Counted from the stretch's first letter, positions 1 through 6,354 are shown. The stretch is 8,695 bases of DNA from Trueperaceae bacterium (GCA_007122815.1 SKSV01000111.1:1-8695); one strand, 5' to 3'. Made by a program: numbers and translations. Notes: generated from the sequence alone by a model not told the origin.

Positions 1-427
1 GGGCCAGGTCGAGCTTGCCGGCCAGGAAGCCGCGGAGCGTGAACTCCCCGGGACCCGCCGCTCGAGCACCGTGTCCCAGGCAAGCGCGCAGCACGGCCGC
101 GAGGACCGCCGGGCCACCGTGCACCTGGAACTCGACGACGTCCTGGCCGGTCACCGACGCTGGCTTCCGGAACACCAGCAGCACGCACTCGTCGAGGGTC
201 TCGCCCGCATCGACGACGTGCCCGACCAGGAAGCGGCCGGCGGGAGTCCGCGCCGGGTCGTCACGAACGCTGGAGAGCGCTCGTGCGCGCGAAGGAGCCC
301 GTGGGCTGAAGATCGCGCCTGCGATCGCCAGCGCAGCGGGTCCGGAGACGCGCACGACGCCTATCGCGCCGGTGCCGGGCGCGGTGGCGATGGCTGCGAT
401 CGTGTCGTCGGTAGGGGGCAGGGGCAT
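1..427 (-). CDS. mnmE: tRNA modification GTPase MnmE, N-terminal part (cut by the left edge)
   Basis: Reading the minus strand from an ATG at 427 gives 142 codons without a stop, up to the window edge. MnmE works with MnmG to place the (carboxymethyl)aminomethyl group on U34 of certain tRNAs. The visible part is the N-terminal formyl-tetrahydrofolate-binding domain. Its family motifs are DTIAAIAT (residues 8-15), [10 protein letters not shown] (20-29), [13 protein letters not shown] (93-105) and [17 protein letters not shown] (126-142). The helical and G domains lie outside the window. The start is chosen because MnmE proteins normally begin a few residues before the DTIAAIAT motif. No Shine-Dalgarno site precedes it, so the start is less certain than the identity. 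The gene is divergent from the PAP2 gene across a 64-bp gap. Confidence 0.93.
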   Translation of the reverse strand, partial: MPLPPTDDTIAAIATAPGTGAIGVVRVSGPAALAIAGAIFSPRAPSRARALSSVRDDPARTPAGRFLVGHVVDAGETLDECVLLVFRKPASVTGQDVVEFQVHGGPAVLAAVLRACLGHGARAAGPGEFTLRGFLAGKLDLA

Positions 428-468
428 GGCGGAGGGAGCGGGACGAGGAACCGCTCAGCCGCTCACGG

Positions 469-474
469 TATCAT
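469..474 (+). promoter_or_regulatory. Probable -10 box (TATCAT) of the PAP2-truA unit, with SD site
   Basis: TATCAT lies 17 nt before the ATG at 492 in the divergent gap between mnmE and the PAP2 gene. A start of transcription about 7 nt downstream would leave a leader of only 10-12 nt. That leader would carry the GGAGG Shine-Dalgarno site at 481-485, spaced 6 nt from the ATG. I see no convincing TTGACA-like -35 box. The same hexamer recurs before other genes of the window, which supports the call. Confidence 0.5.
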
Positions 475-491
475 CCCGCCGGAGGCTCAGC

Positions 492-1352
492 ATGGACGTC
501 GTGTACGCGATCCAGACGCTCGCAACGCCTTGGCTCGACAGCGTGATGACGCTGATAACCGACCTCGGGTCGGAGGAAGCGTACATCGTCATGGTCATCG
601 TCGCCTACCTGGCCGTGGACGCACGCGCTGGCCAGAAGCTAGGGGTGTTGCTGGTCAGCAGCTTCTTCATCAACCAATACGCGAAGGGTTGGTTCGACAC
701 CCCGCGACCGTTCGAGCTCGACCCCGACGTGGTGCGCACGCAACGCGCGCTCGAAGGCGCCACTGGCGCGGGTTTCCCCAGCGGGCACGCCCAGAGCAGC
801 TCGACCTTCTGGCTCTACGCCGCGGTGCTCGCGAAACGCGTGTGGTTCTGGCCCGTTGCCCTGTTCCTCGTCGCGCTTGTGACCTTCTCGCGGCTCTACC
901 TCGGAGTACACGTTCCCGTCGACATCGCCGGAGGGCTGGCGATCGGTGTGGCGCTCGTCCTCCTCGCGGTCGTCATCCAACGAAGCGGCCTCACGCTCCC
1001 CACCTGGATGCTGGTGGTGCTCGCCCTGGTGGTGCCCTTCACCCTCCACGTGCTGGCTCCGACGCCCGAGTCGGACCTGCTGGCGGGCGCGCTCGCGGCG
1101 CTGGTGATCGGTCCTGCGCTGCTTCCGCACCGCACCGATGGGCCAGTGCTCGGTCGCGTGATCACTGCGGTCATCGGCGTGGTCCTGGCGTTCACCGTGC
1201 TGATGGCGACCAGCCTCTACCTCAGCGAGGAGATCAAGCGTGATCCCGTGGGCGGCTACGTGCGCTACGTCGTGCTCGGCCTGGCGGGTCTACTGGTCGC
1301 GCCGTGGATCGGGCGCGTGCTCGGTCTGACCCCAGGCCCTCGCCGACGGTGA
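492..1352 (+). CDS. PAP2-family membrane phosphatase
   Basis: This 286-residue integral membrane protein has the complete three-part PAP2 (type 2 phosphatidic acid phosphatase) active site. The parts are K65-x6-R72-P73 (KGWFDTPRP), PSGH at 96-99 and S133-R134-x5-H140-x3-D144. By family knowledge, His140 would be the nucleophile and His99 the acid. Hydrophobic segments around 31-42, 50-62, 105-130 and 145-161 surround the motifs. A C-terminal membrane extension of about four more segments (roughly 170-272) is longer than in minimal PAP2 enzymes. The substrate is probably a lipid phosphate such as undecaprenyl pyrophosphate or phosphatidylglycerophosphate; the sequence does not decide. The ATG at 492 is chosen because GGAGG precedes it and homology begins there. 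The same frame stays open upstream to position 15, but that stretch is the antisense of mnmE. Confidence 0.9.
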   Translation: MDVVYAIQTLATPWLDSVMTLITDLGSEEAYIVMVIVAYLAVDARAGQKLGVLLVSSFFINQYAKGWFDTPRPFELDPDVVRTQRALEGATGAGFPSGHAQSSSTFWLYAAVLAKRVWFWPVALFLVALVTFSRLYLGVHVPVDIAGGLAIGVALVLLAVVIQRSGLTLPTWMLVVLALVVPFTLHVLAPTPESDLLAGALAALVIGPALLPHRTDGPVLGRVITAVIGVVLAFTVLMATSLYLSEEIKRDPVGGYVRYVVLGLAGLLVAPWIGRVLGLTPGPRRR

Positions 1353-2140
1353 GGCGGCTGCGGCTGCGGCTCGAGTACGACGGCAGCGCCTTCGCAGGTT
1401 GGCAGCGGCAACCCACGGGGGAGCGCACGGTGCAGGGGGCGATCGAGACGGCCCTCTCCGCGCTGCCCGGCGCGCACGGCAGCGTGCACGCCGCCGGACG
1501 GACCGACGCTGGTGTCCACGCCCTGGCGATGGTCGCGCACGTGGACACCGACACCCCCATAGGGGAGGCCAAGCTGCGCCTCGCCTTGAACGCGCACCTC
1601 CCGAGGGACGTCGTCGTGCTGGCCGTCGAGCGCGCCGAGCCCGGCTTCGAGGCCCAGTACGACTGCCTCTACAGACGCTACCTGTACCGGATCCGGCCAC
1701 TCAGGTACGACGCCCGCGGAGCGGCCGTACACCGTCAGCGCTGCCTCCCGGTGTTCGCGGAGCTCGACGTGGCGGCGATGACTCGAGCGGCCCCGGCCTT
1801 CTGCGGCGAACAGGACTTCGCCGCACTCGCCACGCGTGAGACGCGCTCGACGCGCCGCACCGTCCACCTCTGTGAACTGCGCGAGGAGCGCGGTGAGCTG
1901 AGGCTGCACGTGGCGGCCGACGGGTTCCTCAGGAGCATGGTGCGCACGATGGTGGGGACACTGCTTTCGGTTGGCAAGGGCGCGCTCGCCCCCGAGCGGG
2001 TCGGCGAGGTGCTCGCGTCGCGGGACCGCAGGCGAGCGGGTCGGAACGTCCCGCCGCAGGGCCTCTACTTCGTCGAGGCGGGCTATCGGCCCTGGGACGC
2101 TGCGCTCTCAGAGGCCGCCGTGGCCGACCTGGTCGTGTGA
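1349..2140 (+). CDS. truA: tRNA pseudouridine(38-40) synthase TruA
   Basis: TruA converts U38-U40 of the tRNA anticodon stem-loop to pseudouridine. Recognisable blocks are the N-terminal YDGSAFAGWQRQP (residues 10-22), the catalytic motif GRTDAGVHA (50-58) with nucleophile Asp53, RRYLYRIR (109-116), and the C-terminal FLRSMVRTMVGTL (193-205). The length of 263 residues is typical. I choose the GTG at 1349, which overlaps the TGA of the PAP2 gene in a GTGA arrangement and places the YDGS motif at the usual distance from the N-terminus. An in-frame ATG at 1304 would add 15 Arg/Pro-rich residues and a 49-nt overlap. The overlap implies co-transcription and translational coupling with the phosphatase gene. 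One oddity is that the usual ARFSA-like block before RRYxYR reads AQYDC here (102-106). Confidence 0.95.
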   Translation: MRRLRLRLEYDGSAFAGWQRQPTGERTVQGAIETALSALPGAHGSVHAAGRTDAGVHALAMVAHVDTDTPIGEAKLRLALNAHLPRDVVVLAVERAEPGFEAQYDCLYRRYLYRIRPLRYDARGAAVHRQRCLPVFAELDVAAMTRAAPAFCGEQDFAALATRETRSTRRTVHLCELREERGELRLHVAADGFLRSMVRTMVGTLLSVGKGALAPERVGEVLASRDRRRAGRNVPPQGLYFVEAGYRPWDAALSEAAVADLVV

Positions 2141-2173
2141 GGCCGGCGGGTGCTCAGCTCATCGCCAGGCGCG

Positions 2174-2179
2174 TATCAT
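2174..2179 (+). promoter_or_regulatory. -10 box (TATCAT) for a leaderless transcript of the DUF1999 gene
   Basis: TATCAT is followed by exactly 7 nt and then the ATG at 2187, so the predicted transcription start falls on or next to the start codon. No Shine-Dalgarno sequence precedes the ATG, as expected for leaderless mRNA, which is common in Deinococcus. No clear -35 box is visible in the 46-nt gap after truA. Confidence 0.6.
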
Positions 2180-2186
2180 CGGCAGC

Positions 2187-2681
2187 ATGCCGAGCAGTCC
2201 CGAGAACGCCCCGAGCGGGCCCGTCAGGTTGCGTCCGGTCGAGACCAGCGACCTCGAGGCGCTCGTGGAGTTGGACGCTTCCTACGCGCGGCGCACCGGC
2301 AGCGCCAGCGCTATTGACCCGTCCGCGTTGAACCAGTCCGCGGTGAACCACTACAGCCGCAGCGGGCACAGCTTCGTGGCGAGCCGCGAGAGCTGGCGAC
2401 GACCGTGCGGCTTCCTCCTCGCTCACGCCAGTTGGGACGGCTCGCGAGCGGTGGTCGGGTGCTCCCGGCTCGTGGCCGAAGGAGACGACCCTCACGTGCT
2501 GGAGCGCCTGCTCGAGGCGCTGGTCAAGTCGGCCTACGACGCGGGAGCCTACGACCTCGCCGTCGACCTTCCCGAGGGAGACGCGCCCGGTCGCAAGGTG
2601 GTCGTGACCAGCGGCTTCTCACTGCGCCCCTTGCGGCGCTACGAGCGCGTGCTGGGGTCGCGTGGGCAGGTGTCGCGATGA
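2187..2681 (+). CDS. DUF1999 family protein, GNAT-like fold
   Basis: The 164-residue protein resembles the DUF1999 family of Thermus and Deinococcus, whose Thermus member (TTHA1254, from memory) has a GNAT acetyltransferase-like fold. Matching features are the opening beta-alpha unit VRLRPVETSDLEAL (13-26), SRSGHSFVAS (57-66), the strand-rich GFLLAHASWDG (75-85), the helix LLEALVKSAYDAGAYDLAVDL (108-128) and the C-terminal ERVLGSRG (153-160). A classical acetyl-CoA pyrophosphate loop (Q/R-x-x-G-x-G/A) is not obvious, so enzymatic activity is doubtful. The start at 2187 fits the -10 box 7 nt upstream; a longer open frame runs back into truA but has no support. It is the first gene of a three-gene unit, and its TGA overlaps the next ATG (ATGA). 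Confidence 0.75.
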   Translation: MPSSPENAPSGPVRLRPVETSDLEALVELDASYARRTGSASAIDPSALNQSAVNHYSRSGHSFVASRESWRRPCGFLLAHASWDGSRAVVGCSRLVAEGDDPHVLERLLEALVKSAYDAGAYDLAVDLPEGDAPGRKVVVTSGFSLRPLRRYERVLGSRGQVSR

Positions 2682-2914
2682 GCCCAACGGGAAGCGACGG
2701 TGGAACTGCGCGGGTGCTGCTGGGGGTACGCGGCATGGACACCGAAGAGGCCTCGGCCAAGGTCGGCGCGGCGCTGCGTGAGGTCCCCGGCGTGAGCGCG
2801 GTAGCAGCTGCCGGCGAGCAGCAGTTGCTGGTTAGTTACGACCCGAGCGAAGCCACGGTGATGGACATGATCCGGGCGGCCCGCAGGCTCGGCTTCCTGG
2901 CTGGCATGGTGTGA
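2678..2914 (+). CDS. Small HMA-fold protein lacking the metal-binding CxxC motif
   Basis: This 78-residue protein fits the heavy-metal-associated (HMA) beta-alpha-beta-beta-alpha-beta pattern. The blocks are ARVLLGVRGM (11-20), a helix ending in LREVPGVSAV (33-42), a strand pair with QQLLVSYDPSEAT (48-60) and a last helix MIRAARRLGF (64-73). In copper chaperones the segment after GM is TCxxC. Here it reads DTEEA, with Thr22 and Ala25 at the cysteine positions, and the protein has no cysteine at all. It is therefore unlikely to bind Cu(I) in the usual way. The fold assignment is inference from pattern, without a database search. The ATG overlaps the DUF1999 stop by 4 nt and the stop is 1 nt before the DUF503 start, so the gene is translationally coupled on both sides. 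Confidence 0.72.
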   Translation: MSPTGSDGGTARVLLGVRGMDTEEASAKVGAALREVPGVSAVAAAGEQQLLVSYDPSEATVMDMIRAARRLGFLAGMV

Positions 2915-2915
2915 G

Positions 2916-3233
2916 GTGGCGACCTTCGTCGCCGTGGCCCACTTCGAGCTGAGCATGCCTTGGGTGAGTTCGCTCAAGGAGAAGAGGGCGGTCGTCGTGC
3001 CGATCGTCGAGGGCTTGCGCCGCCGTTACCCCTTGGTCGTCGCTCGCGTGGCGGGCCAGGACGCTCACCGCTGGGAGCGTTTGGCGCTGGTGAGCGTGGG
3101 AACGGATCCGAACGCGCTGCGGGGTACCGTCGAGGCAGCGGAGCGCTTCGTGGTGGCGAGCGGAGTGGAGTTGCGCTGGCGTTCGCTGGACGTGGAGGCA
3201 TGGGGCGACGAGCCAGCGGCTCACGAGCGGTAG
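2916..3233 (+). CDS. DUF503 family protein (YlxP-like)
   Basis: The 105-residue protein matches DUF503, a conserved small family of unknown biochemical function with a ferredoxin-like fold; Bacillus YlxP is a member. Signature parts are the initial strand VAVAHFEL (5-12), SLKEKRAVV (19-27), the central block ARVAGQDAHRWERLALVSVG (43-62), and the helix-strand end including VELRWRSLDVEAWG (84-97). The start is a GTG 1 nt after the previous stop; an SD site is weak, so coupling to the upstream gene probably supplies ribosomes. In Firmicutes the gene usually sits near rbfA and infB, whereas here it follows DUF1999 and an HMA-like protein. A link to ribosome maturation or translation is suggested only by that Firmicute context. 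Confidence 0.88.
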   Translation: MATFVAVAHFELSMPWVSSLKEKRAVVVPIVEGLRRRYPLVVARVAGQDAHRWERLALVSVGTDPNALRGTVEAAERFVVASGVELRWRSLDVEAWGDEPAAHER

Positions 3234-3272
3234 TGCCACCGCAGGGCTGCCAGGGCGCGTGAGGCCGTTGGG

Positions 3273-3278
3273 TATGAT
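3273..3278 (+). promoter_or_regulatory. -10 box (TATGAT) of the Asp23-FakA operon
   Basis: TATGAT lies 26 nt before the ATG at 3305 in the 71-nt gap after the DUF503 gene. A start of transcription near 3285 would leave a leader of about 20 nt, enough to carry the strong Shine-Dalgarno site. No convincing -35 hexamer is seen at 16-18 nt upstream. Confidence 0.5.
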
Positions 3279-3290
3279 GTTGCGCACCTG

Positions 3291-3296
3291 AGGAGG
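3291..3296 (+). promoter_or_regulatory. Strong Shine-Dalgarno site (AGGAGG) of the Asp23-family gene
   Basis: A full AGGAGG lies 8 nt before the ATG at 3305. It fixes that start codon, and it is the best ribosome binding site in the window. It contrasts with the neighbouring units at 2187 and 5435, which have none. Confidence 0.75.
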
Positions 3297-3304
3297 GCTG
3301 ACGC

Positions 3305-3736
3305 ATGGAACCACGCCGACCGAAGGCGGCAGACGCAGACAGCGCATCGAAGAGCGAGGGCGCCTCCGAGATCGTCGCGCGCCCTCCCGAGAGCCGTGTG
3401 CCAGACCGAGTCCACGTGTCCGACGCCGCCGTGGCCAAGATCGTCGGGTTGGCGGCTCACGAGGTACCAGGGGTCGTGGGCATGGCGCCAGCCAACCTGG
3501 GCGAGGGCCTGCGACGTGTGTTGGGATTGCAGCAGGTCGACGAGGGCGTAGAGGTCTCCCATCATGCGGAGAGCGGCGCCGTGGAGGTGCACCTGCACGT
3601 GGTCGTCGCCTACGGGGTCAACATCCCCGCGGTGGCGGAGTCGGTACGAGAGCGCGTGCAGCACGCGGCGTCGACCTTCGCGGGGGTGGAGGCCGGCTCG
3701 GTGGTCGTGCACGTCGCCGGGGTGAGTCGTGCCTGA
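3305..3736 (+). CDS. Asp23/Gls24 family protein (YloU-like)
   Basis: The 143-residue protein belongs to the Asp23/Gls24 envelope-stress family (DUF322). The N-terminal 30 residues are charged, low in complexity and probably disordered. The family core follows: VHVSDAAVAKIVGLAAHEVPG (36-56), a GMAP turn (59-62), a strand block VEVHLHVVVAYGVNIPAVAE (93-112), and a final helix-strand unit to residue 138. No signal peptide or membrane segment is present, so it is cytoplasmic. In Firmicutes the yloU gene precedes yloV (fakA), and the same pairing occurs here with an 8-nt overlap. This indicates a conserved functional partnership whose mechanism I cannot state. The start is well supported by AGGAGG. 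Confidence 0.9.
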   Translation: MEPRRPKAADADSASKSEGASEIVARPPESRVPDRVHVSDAAVAKIVGLAAHEVPGVVGMAPANLGEGLRRVLGLQQVDEGVEVSHHAESGAVEVHLHVVVAYGVNIPAVAESVRERVQHAASTFAGVEAGSVVVHVAGVSRA

Positions 3737-5348
3737 CGACGCGGCCGGCGTCACGACCGGCCCGAGCGCTTTCGGGGCTGGCGACCTCGCCGCCGCGTTC
3801 CGCTACGCGACCGAGTACCTGGCCGTGCACATCGACGAGGTCAACGCCCTCAACGTCTACCCCGTGCCTGATGGAGACACGGGCACGAACATGCACCTGA
3901 CGCTGCAGTCGGTCAGGCGCCAGCTCGACGACGAGCTGCCTAGCACGATGCGCGACGTCTGCCACGCGCTTGCCTACGGTTCATTGCTCGGCGCTCGCGG
4001 CAACTCCGGGGTGATCCTGTCGCAGGTGCTCAAGGGCTTCGCAGAGATCGTCAAAACGAAGGAAGCGCTGGACGCGCCGACGCTCGCGCGCGCCCTGCGC
4101 GGGGCCGCCGAGAGCGCCTACGCGGCCGTCATGAGGCCCGTCGAAGGCACGATACTCAGCGTAGCCCGCGCCATGGCGGAAGCTGCTGAAGCGGGAGCCG
4201 AAGCTGCTGAGGGCCCGCTCGAGCTGCTGAGGACGGTCCTCGCTGCCGGCCACGAGGCCCTGGAGCGCACCCCGGAGCAGCTCCCGATACTCAAGCAAGC
4301 CGGCGTGGTGGACGCCGGCGGGCTCGGGCTGTTGCGCATGTTCGAGGGGTTGGTGGGGAGCTACGAGGGTCGTGAGTTGCCCCCACCCCCGACCGTCACG
4401 CGGCGTGCTCAGCAAGACTTCGAAGAGGAAGCGTTCGGCTTCTGCACGGAGTTCTTGCTCTCAGACGTGAGCGCGCCGACCAGCGAGATCCAGGACGCGG
4501 TGGCTCCCTTCGGGGACTCGCTACTGGTGGTCGGCGCGGAGGGTTTCGTCAAGGGCCACATACACACCGAGGAGCCCGAACAGCTCTTGGCGCTGGTAGG
4601 TCGTTACGGGCGCATGGTGCGCTCGAAGGTCGAGGACATGAGCGAGCAGCACTCCGAGATCCTCGCGGACGTCGACCCGGCTGACGCGCAGTCGGTGCGT
4701 GCGGGTTTGGTCGCGGTCTCGAGCGGCTACGGTGTGACGAAGGTCTTCAGGAGCTTGGGAGCGCGCGTGGTGGGAGGCGGCCAGACCGACAACCCGTCGG
4801 TGCAGGACATAGGGGACGCGGTCCGCTCCATCGGCGCAGCGGACGTGATAGTCATGCCGAACAACAAGAACATCATCATGGCTGCCGAGAGGGTGGCTGA
4901 GCTGGTGCCGGAGAAGTCGGTCAGGGTGCTCCCCACGCGGACGTTGGGACAGGGCCTCGCTGCGGCCGTTCACTTCGACGAGGAGCAGAGCGTCGAGGAG
5001 CTCATGCCGATCATGGAGGCCGCGTGCGGTTCCGCCCGCACGTTCGAGGTGACCATCGCCTCGAGGGACGCGGAGATCGACGGTGTCTCCGTAACGAGCG
5101 GCGACGCGATCGGGTTGATGGACGGGAAGCTCGTCGTTCGTGCCGACGACCCCGCGGCCTGTCTCGTGGCTCTGGTCCGTGAGCACGGAAGCGACCACGA
5201 CATCGCCACCCTCTTCTACAGCGCGGAGATCGGACCCGATGGCGCTCGAGCCGTGGCGGAGCAGCTGGCGTTGGAGGCGCCCGACCTAGAGGTTGAGCTA
5301 CAGCCCGGAGCCCCCGACCTGTACCCGTTCCTGATGGCCCTCGAGTGA
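3729..5348 (+). CDS. fakA: Fatty acid kinase catalytic subunit FakA / YloV family (DhaL domain)
   Basis: FakA phosphorylates fatty acids bound to a separate FakB (DegV-family) carrier, feeding exogenous fatty acids into phospholipid synthesis. The 539-residue protein has the usual three parts. The N-terminal DhaL nucleotide-binding domain carries NVYPVPDGDTGTNM (42-55), whose Asp48 and Asp50 would bind Mg-ATP, then LLGARGNSGVILSQ (86-99) and AGVVDAGGLGLL (191-202). The middle domain has FCTEF (Cys239) and KGHIHT (His277, His279), which match the Zn-site Cys/His/His that I recall for Staphylococcus FakA. The C-terminal region has GGQTDNPSVQDI and VIVMPNNKNIIMAA and looks DegV-like. An Ala/Glu-rich stretch (150-163) joins helices of the DhaL domain. 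The GTG start overlaps the Asp23 gene by 8 nt. No fakB is in the window, so substrate assignment rests on homology. Confidence 0.88.
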   Translation: MPDDAAGVTTGPSAFGAGDLAAAFRYATEYLAVHIDEVNALNVYPVPDGDTGTNMHLTLQSVRRQLDDELPSTMRDVCHALAYGSLLGARGNSGVILSQVLKGFAEIVKTKEALDAPTLARALRGAAESAYAAVMRPVEGTILSVARAMAEAAEAGAEAAEGPLELLRTVLAAGHEALERTPEQLPILKQAGVVDAGGLGLLRMFEGLVGSYEGRELPPPPTVTRRAQQDFEEEAFGFCTEFLLSDVSAPTSEIQDAVAPFGDSLLVVGAEGFVKGHIHTEEPEQLLALVGRYGRMVRSKVEDMSEQHSEILADVDPADAQSVRAGLVAVSSGYGVTKVFRSLGARVVGGGQTDNPSVQDIGDAVRSIGAADVIVMPNNKNIIMAAERVAELVPEKSVRVLPTRTLGQGLAAAVHFDEEQSVEELMPIMEAACGSARTFEVTIASRDAEIDGVSVTSGDAIGLMDGKLVVRADDPAACLVALVREHGSDHDIATLFYSAEIGPDGARAVAEQLALEAPDLEVELQPGAPDLYPFLMALE

Positions 5349-5358
5349 CCCGCCAGGT

Positions 5359-5375
5359 CTGGGTGTTCTGGGTGT
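5359..5375 (+). repeat. Tandem 8-nt direct repeat in the intergenic region
   Basis: CTGGGTGT occurs twice (5359-5366 and 5368-5375) with one base between, just after the fakA stop and about 60-75 nt before the lipoprotein start. It could be a binding site for a regulator recognising direct half-sites, or chance. No match to a known operator is recognised. Confidence 0.3.
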
Positions 5376-5384
5376 GAGGCGACG

Positions 5385-5401
5385 GTGAAACCCGCTTTCA
5401 C
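5385..5401. promoter_or_regulatory. Inverted repeat upstream of the first lipoprotein gene
   Basis: GTGAAA (5385-5390) and TTTCAC (5396-5401) form a perfect 6-bp dyad with a 5-nt centre. It ends about 21 nt before the -10 box at 5423, next to the -35 region, which suits an operator. As RNA it would be a weak hairpin with no T-run after it, so a terminator for fakA is less likely. Confidence 0.35.
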
Positions 5402-5422
5402 GGCCAAGCGTGGCGCTCGGTC

Positions 5423-5428
5423 TATCCT
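5423..5428 (+). promoter_or_regulatory. -10 box (TATCCT) for a leaderless lipoprotein transcript
   Basis: TATCCT lies 6 nt before the ATG at 5435, so the predicted transcript starts at or within a base or two of the start codon. There is no Shine-Dalgarno site. The geometry matches that at 2174-2179. Confidence 0.55.
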
Positions 5429-5434
5429 CGAACC

Positions 5435-6295
5435 ATGGATGCTCCGATGAAAGTCATGCGAGTCCTCCTGGCGTTCGCTGCGTCGGCGTTGTTGCTGGCG
5501 GCCTGCAACGTCACCGTCACGCCCGGGCCCACGCCTACGACTCCGGACGTCAGTTTCAGCGCGCCCACGGGCACCACGATCAACCCGACTCCGCAGCGCA
5601 CCTTGACGGTGCCGGCGGGGGCAGCGCGGTTGGTGCAGGTCACCTACCCGTCCAACCCGGACGCCGACCTGATGTACTTCGAGGTCAACGACGCGGCCGG
5701 CATCCGCGTCGAGCTGCTCACCGTTTCCGGCAACAGCGTGGCGCTCTTCAGCCGCTCGCCCTCGCTCTTCGCGGACAGGGCTGCATCGTTGTCCGCCGCC
5801 TCCTGGGCGGACGAGGCGCCCGAGGCCGCGGCGATCGGCATCGGCTACGAATGCCTGGGGCCTTGCGTTGCGACGCCTTACCGCTCCGGAACGCGGCTCG
5901 TGCGGCTCGTGAACGAGGGCTCCAGCAGCCGCAACGTAGGCCTGCTGGCGTACGGTTTCGAGTTCGACGACCTCGAAGAGCCGAACGACACCCCCGCCAC
6001 GGCCGCGGAGTTCACGGTCACGGACGTCGGCCAGGGACCTTCCGGTGCCATCGAGCACGTCAACGACATCGACTTCCACAGGATCCTCTGCGGGCCTTCG
6101 TTCCCTGAGCAGAGTCTGCGCCTCACCCTGAGCACCCCCTTCGCTGGCGACATGGTGCTCATCGCGGGCGGTGTCACTTACGGGCCCGATCAGCCGAGCG
6201 CGTTCATCCCGTGCACCTCGGTCGTCGAAGTGAGGACACGCGACGGCACCGCAGGCCCTTCCGGCGCCTCGAGGTACTCGATCGTCGTCGACTAG
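5435..6295 (+). CDS. Lipoprotein with one CxGPC / PPC-like module
   Basis: This 286-residue protein has a lipoprotein signal peptide: a hydrophobic run LLAFAASALLLAAC with lipobox LAAC and the lipidated Cys24. A Pro/Thr-rich linker follows (29-56). The rest is one copy of a module shared with the lipoprotein at 7382. Its first part (about 54-176) is beta-rich, starting LTVPAGAARLVQVTYPS (57-73) and containing YECLGPCVATPYRSG (138-152). Its second part (about 180-286) starts EEPNDTPATA (181-190) and contains HVNDIDFHRI (208-217). It resembles bacterial pre-peptidase C-terminal (PPC) domains, which carry EPND and D-x-D-x-[FY] signatures. Mature cysteines are 140, 144, 219 and 260, all matched in the paralogue, so two disulfides are plausible. 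No enzymatic motif is seen. The start fits the -10 box; in-frame ATGs at 5447 and 5456 are alternatives. Confidence 0.82.
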   Translation: MDAPMKVMRVLLAFAASALLLAACNVTVTPGPTPTTPDVSFSAPTGTTINPTPQRTLTVPAGAARLVQVTYPSNPDADLMYFEVNDAAGIRVELLTVSGNSVALFSRSPSLFADRAASLSAASWADEAPEAAAIGIGYECLGPCVATPYRSGTRLVRLVNEGSSSRNVGLLAYGFEFDDLEEPNDTPATAAEFTVTDVGQGPSGAIEHVNDIDFHRILCGPSFPEQSLRLTLSTPFAGDMVLIAGGVTYGPDQPSAFIPCTSVVEVRTRDGTAGPSGASRYSIVVD

Positions 6296-6297
6296 TT

Positions 6298-6312
6298 GGC
6301 GGGTGACCCGCC
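6298..6312. terminator. Short GC-rich hairpin after the first lipoprotein gene (weak)
   Basis: GGCGGG-TGA-CCCGCC forms a perfect 6-bp stem with a 3-nt loop, 3 nt after the TAG stop. No run of T follows, so it is at best a weak intrinsic terminator or an mRNA 3'-end stabiliser; a protein-binding dyad is also possible. Confidence 0.35.
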
Positions 6313-6354
6313 GCCCGGTGACCTGCGTGCTGACGCCCGCACCCGCGTCGTTAC

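Noticed and set aside
71..1243. Plus-strand open frame of 390 codons in the +2 frame over mnmE and PAP2
   Set aside because: It is Arg/Gly/Ala-rich shadow coding, overlapping both real genes in the wrong frame.
1265..1909. Minus-strand frames opposite truA
   Set aside because: No domain or signal is seen, and truA motifs on the plus strand explain the region.
3241..3250. GCAGGGCTGC palindrome after the DUF503 gene
   Set aside because: A 4-bp stem with a 2-nt loop cannot form a stable hairpin, and no T-run follows.
4179..4210. Two copies of an 11-nt sequence (4179-4189 and 4200-4210), period 21
   Set aside because: They encode an Ala/Glu-rich helix stretch in FakA, and biased codon use explains the identity.
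5216..6079. Minus-strand open frame of 287 codons across the end of fakA and the first lipoprotein
   Set aside because: It spans two well-supported plus-strand genes and their promoter and has no recognisable domain; high GC content keeps such frames open.
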